A stretch of DNA of 41,456 nt from JBBRNH01 sp038230415 (lineage in GTDB: Bacteria; Bacteroidota; Bacteroidia; Cytophagales; Spirosomataceae): NCBI GenBank assembly GCA_038230415.1, contig JBBRNH010000041.1, positions 1 through 41,456 on the forward strand. Reading direction: 5' to 3'. The notes under the pieces were generated by a model. It was not told where the DNA came from, made no database searches, and saw only the letters and a program-made list of their open reading frames with translations. How positions within the stretch are numbered: the first letter of the stretch is position 1; each line of letters opens with the position of its first letter. Of this stretch, positions 40,959 through 41,456 are shown piece after piece. The position numbers and the translations under genes were made by a program.

Positions 40959-41456
40959 TCACCCCTCCTTCCGTACCGAACTCGCGCCCGACGAGTTACT
41001 GCTGACCTTCGAGACGCTGCCTTTATAGCGAACGCTGCTGGCCCCGCTGGCCTCGACCATCAATGATTCGTTGGCCGATACGCGGGCCGAACTCGCCCCC
41101 GACGCGCTGATGGTCACGGCTTTGCTGCTCATATCGAAGGCCCGCAACGACGATGCACCCGATACCTCGGCCACCACCTTATCTGCCGAACCAACCAGCA
41201 GAATACTTGACGCGCCCGATGCGTCGAGCGTGAATTTGTCGGCATCAACGTCCATATCGAGTTTCGACGCGCCCGATACGTCAAAGGCCACGCTGCCCTG
41301 ATTTTTGAACCCCCGGATGTCGGTCGTGGTGGCTCCCGACAGTTCGGCGGCTTTCAGGGCGGGCATCGTAATGTCGAGTGTTACGCGCTCACGGTTGTTC
41401 CAGCTCATGTTTTTGTCTTTGTAGCGTATTTCCAGGACTCCGTTTGAAACCTTGGC
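40959..41456 (-). CDS. DUF2807 (GIN domain) putative auto-transporter adhesin head protein, N-terminus beyond window
   Basis: At least 165 residues; the frame is open through an internal Met (41408) to the right edge with family-like sequence (NGVLEIRYKDKN), so the real start is outside. The visible part is a parallel beta-helix-like ladder with a degenerate repeat of about 19 residues ending in SGASS or SGASK (VSGASKLDMDVDADKF, ASGASSILLVGSADKV, VSGASSLRAF, ASGASSARVS, ASGASSVRYKG), as in DUF2807 proteins. Usually envelope-associated, function poorly known. Upstream of the thioesterase on the same strand. Confidence 0.88.
   Translation of the reverse strand, partial: AKVSNGVLEIRYKDKNMSWNNRERVTLDITMPALKAAELSGATTTDIRGFKNQGSVAFDVSGASKLDMDVDADKFTLDASGASSILLVGSADKVVAEVSGASSLRAFDMSSKAVTISASGASSARVSANESLMVEASGASSVRYKGSVSKVSSNSSGASSVRKEG

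Overview
This is a gene-dense, GC-rich stretch of a Bacteroidota chromosome, most likely from the Cytophagales (Spirosoma-like). The pointers are a complete ECF sigma/FecR/SusC/SusD locus, a type IX secretion sorting domain, a 7TM-DISM/LytTR membrane regulator, promoter boxes of the TTTG...TAnnTTTG kind, and weak Shine-Dalgarno sites. No phage, insertion sequence or CRISPR array is visible. Small palindromic repeats are common.

Layout. 1-8970 (minus strand): a SusCD uptake locus transcribed sigma factor -> FecR anti-sigma -> STN-type SusC -> SusD -> VCBS/ASPIC-UnbV protein (cut by the left edge). 9002-10367 (minus): SMP-30-like protein and a biotin-carrier protein. 10513-14340 (plus): an orphan DUF433 antitoxin-like gene, then a 1191-residue nine-repeat Ig-like surface protein with a T9SS tail. 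14397-19428: DUF427 protein and an Opu-type (glycine betaine/choline) ABC transporter. Its ATPase and its permease/binding-protein fusion are separated by two minus-strand genes, a Tat-exported enolase-superfamily dehydratase and a Sec-exported RraA-like protein. 19463-21321: a small unknown, an NmrA-like NAD(P) protein, and a XisH/XisI pair with xisH frameshifted. 21418-25160: tRNA-Leu(UAG), trigger factor, DUF5984 and XRE genes, ClpP. 25188-29538: orphan antitoxin, rubredoxin-tailed NirA-like protein, KatG. 29981-40333 (plus): membrane-bound LytTR regulator, a lipoprotein, five tandem paralogous FG-GAP beta-propeller proteins and a small secreted protein. 40351-41456 (minus): acyl-CoA thioesterase and a DUF2807 protein (cut by the right edge).

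Most notable: (1) the substrate-binding domain fused to the Opu permease is circularly permuted; its second half precedes its first half, and together they cover the whole domain. (2) The five-gene propeller array sits behind a one-component membrane regulator, with a candidate LytTR-type double site between them; one paralog seems to have lost its N-terminal domain by joining its signal peptide directly to a blade junction. (3) A GA-rich palindromic repeat lies in frame inside the VCBS protein, and a relative with perfect 24-bp arms lies between two other genes. (4) A two-arm hairpin fills the susC-susD gap. (5) A 3'-terminal scrap of the thioesterase gene lies 10 kb away, between katG and the LytTR gene.
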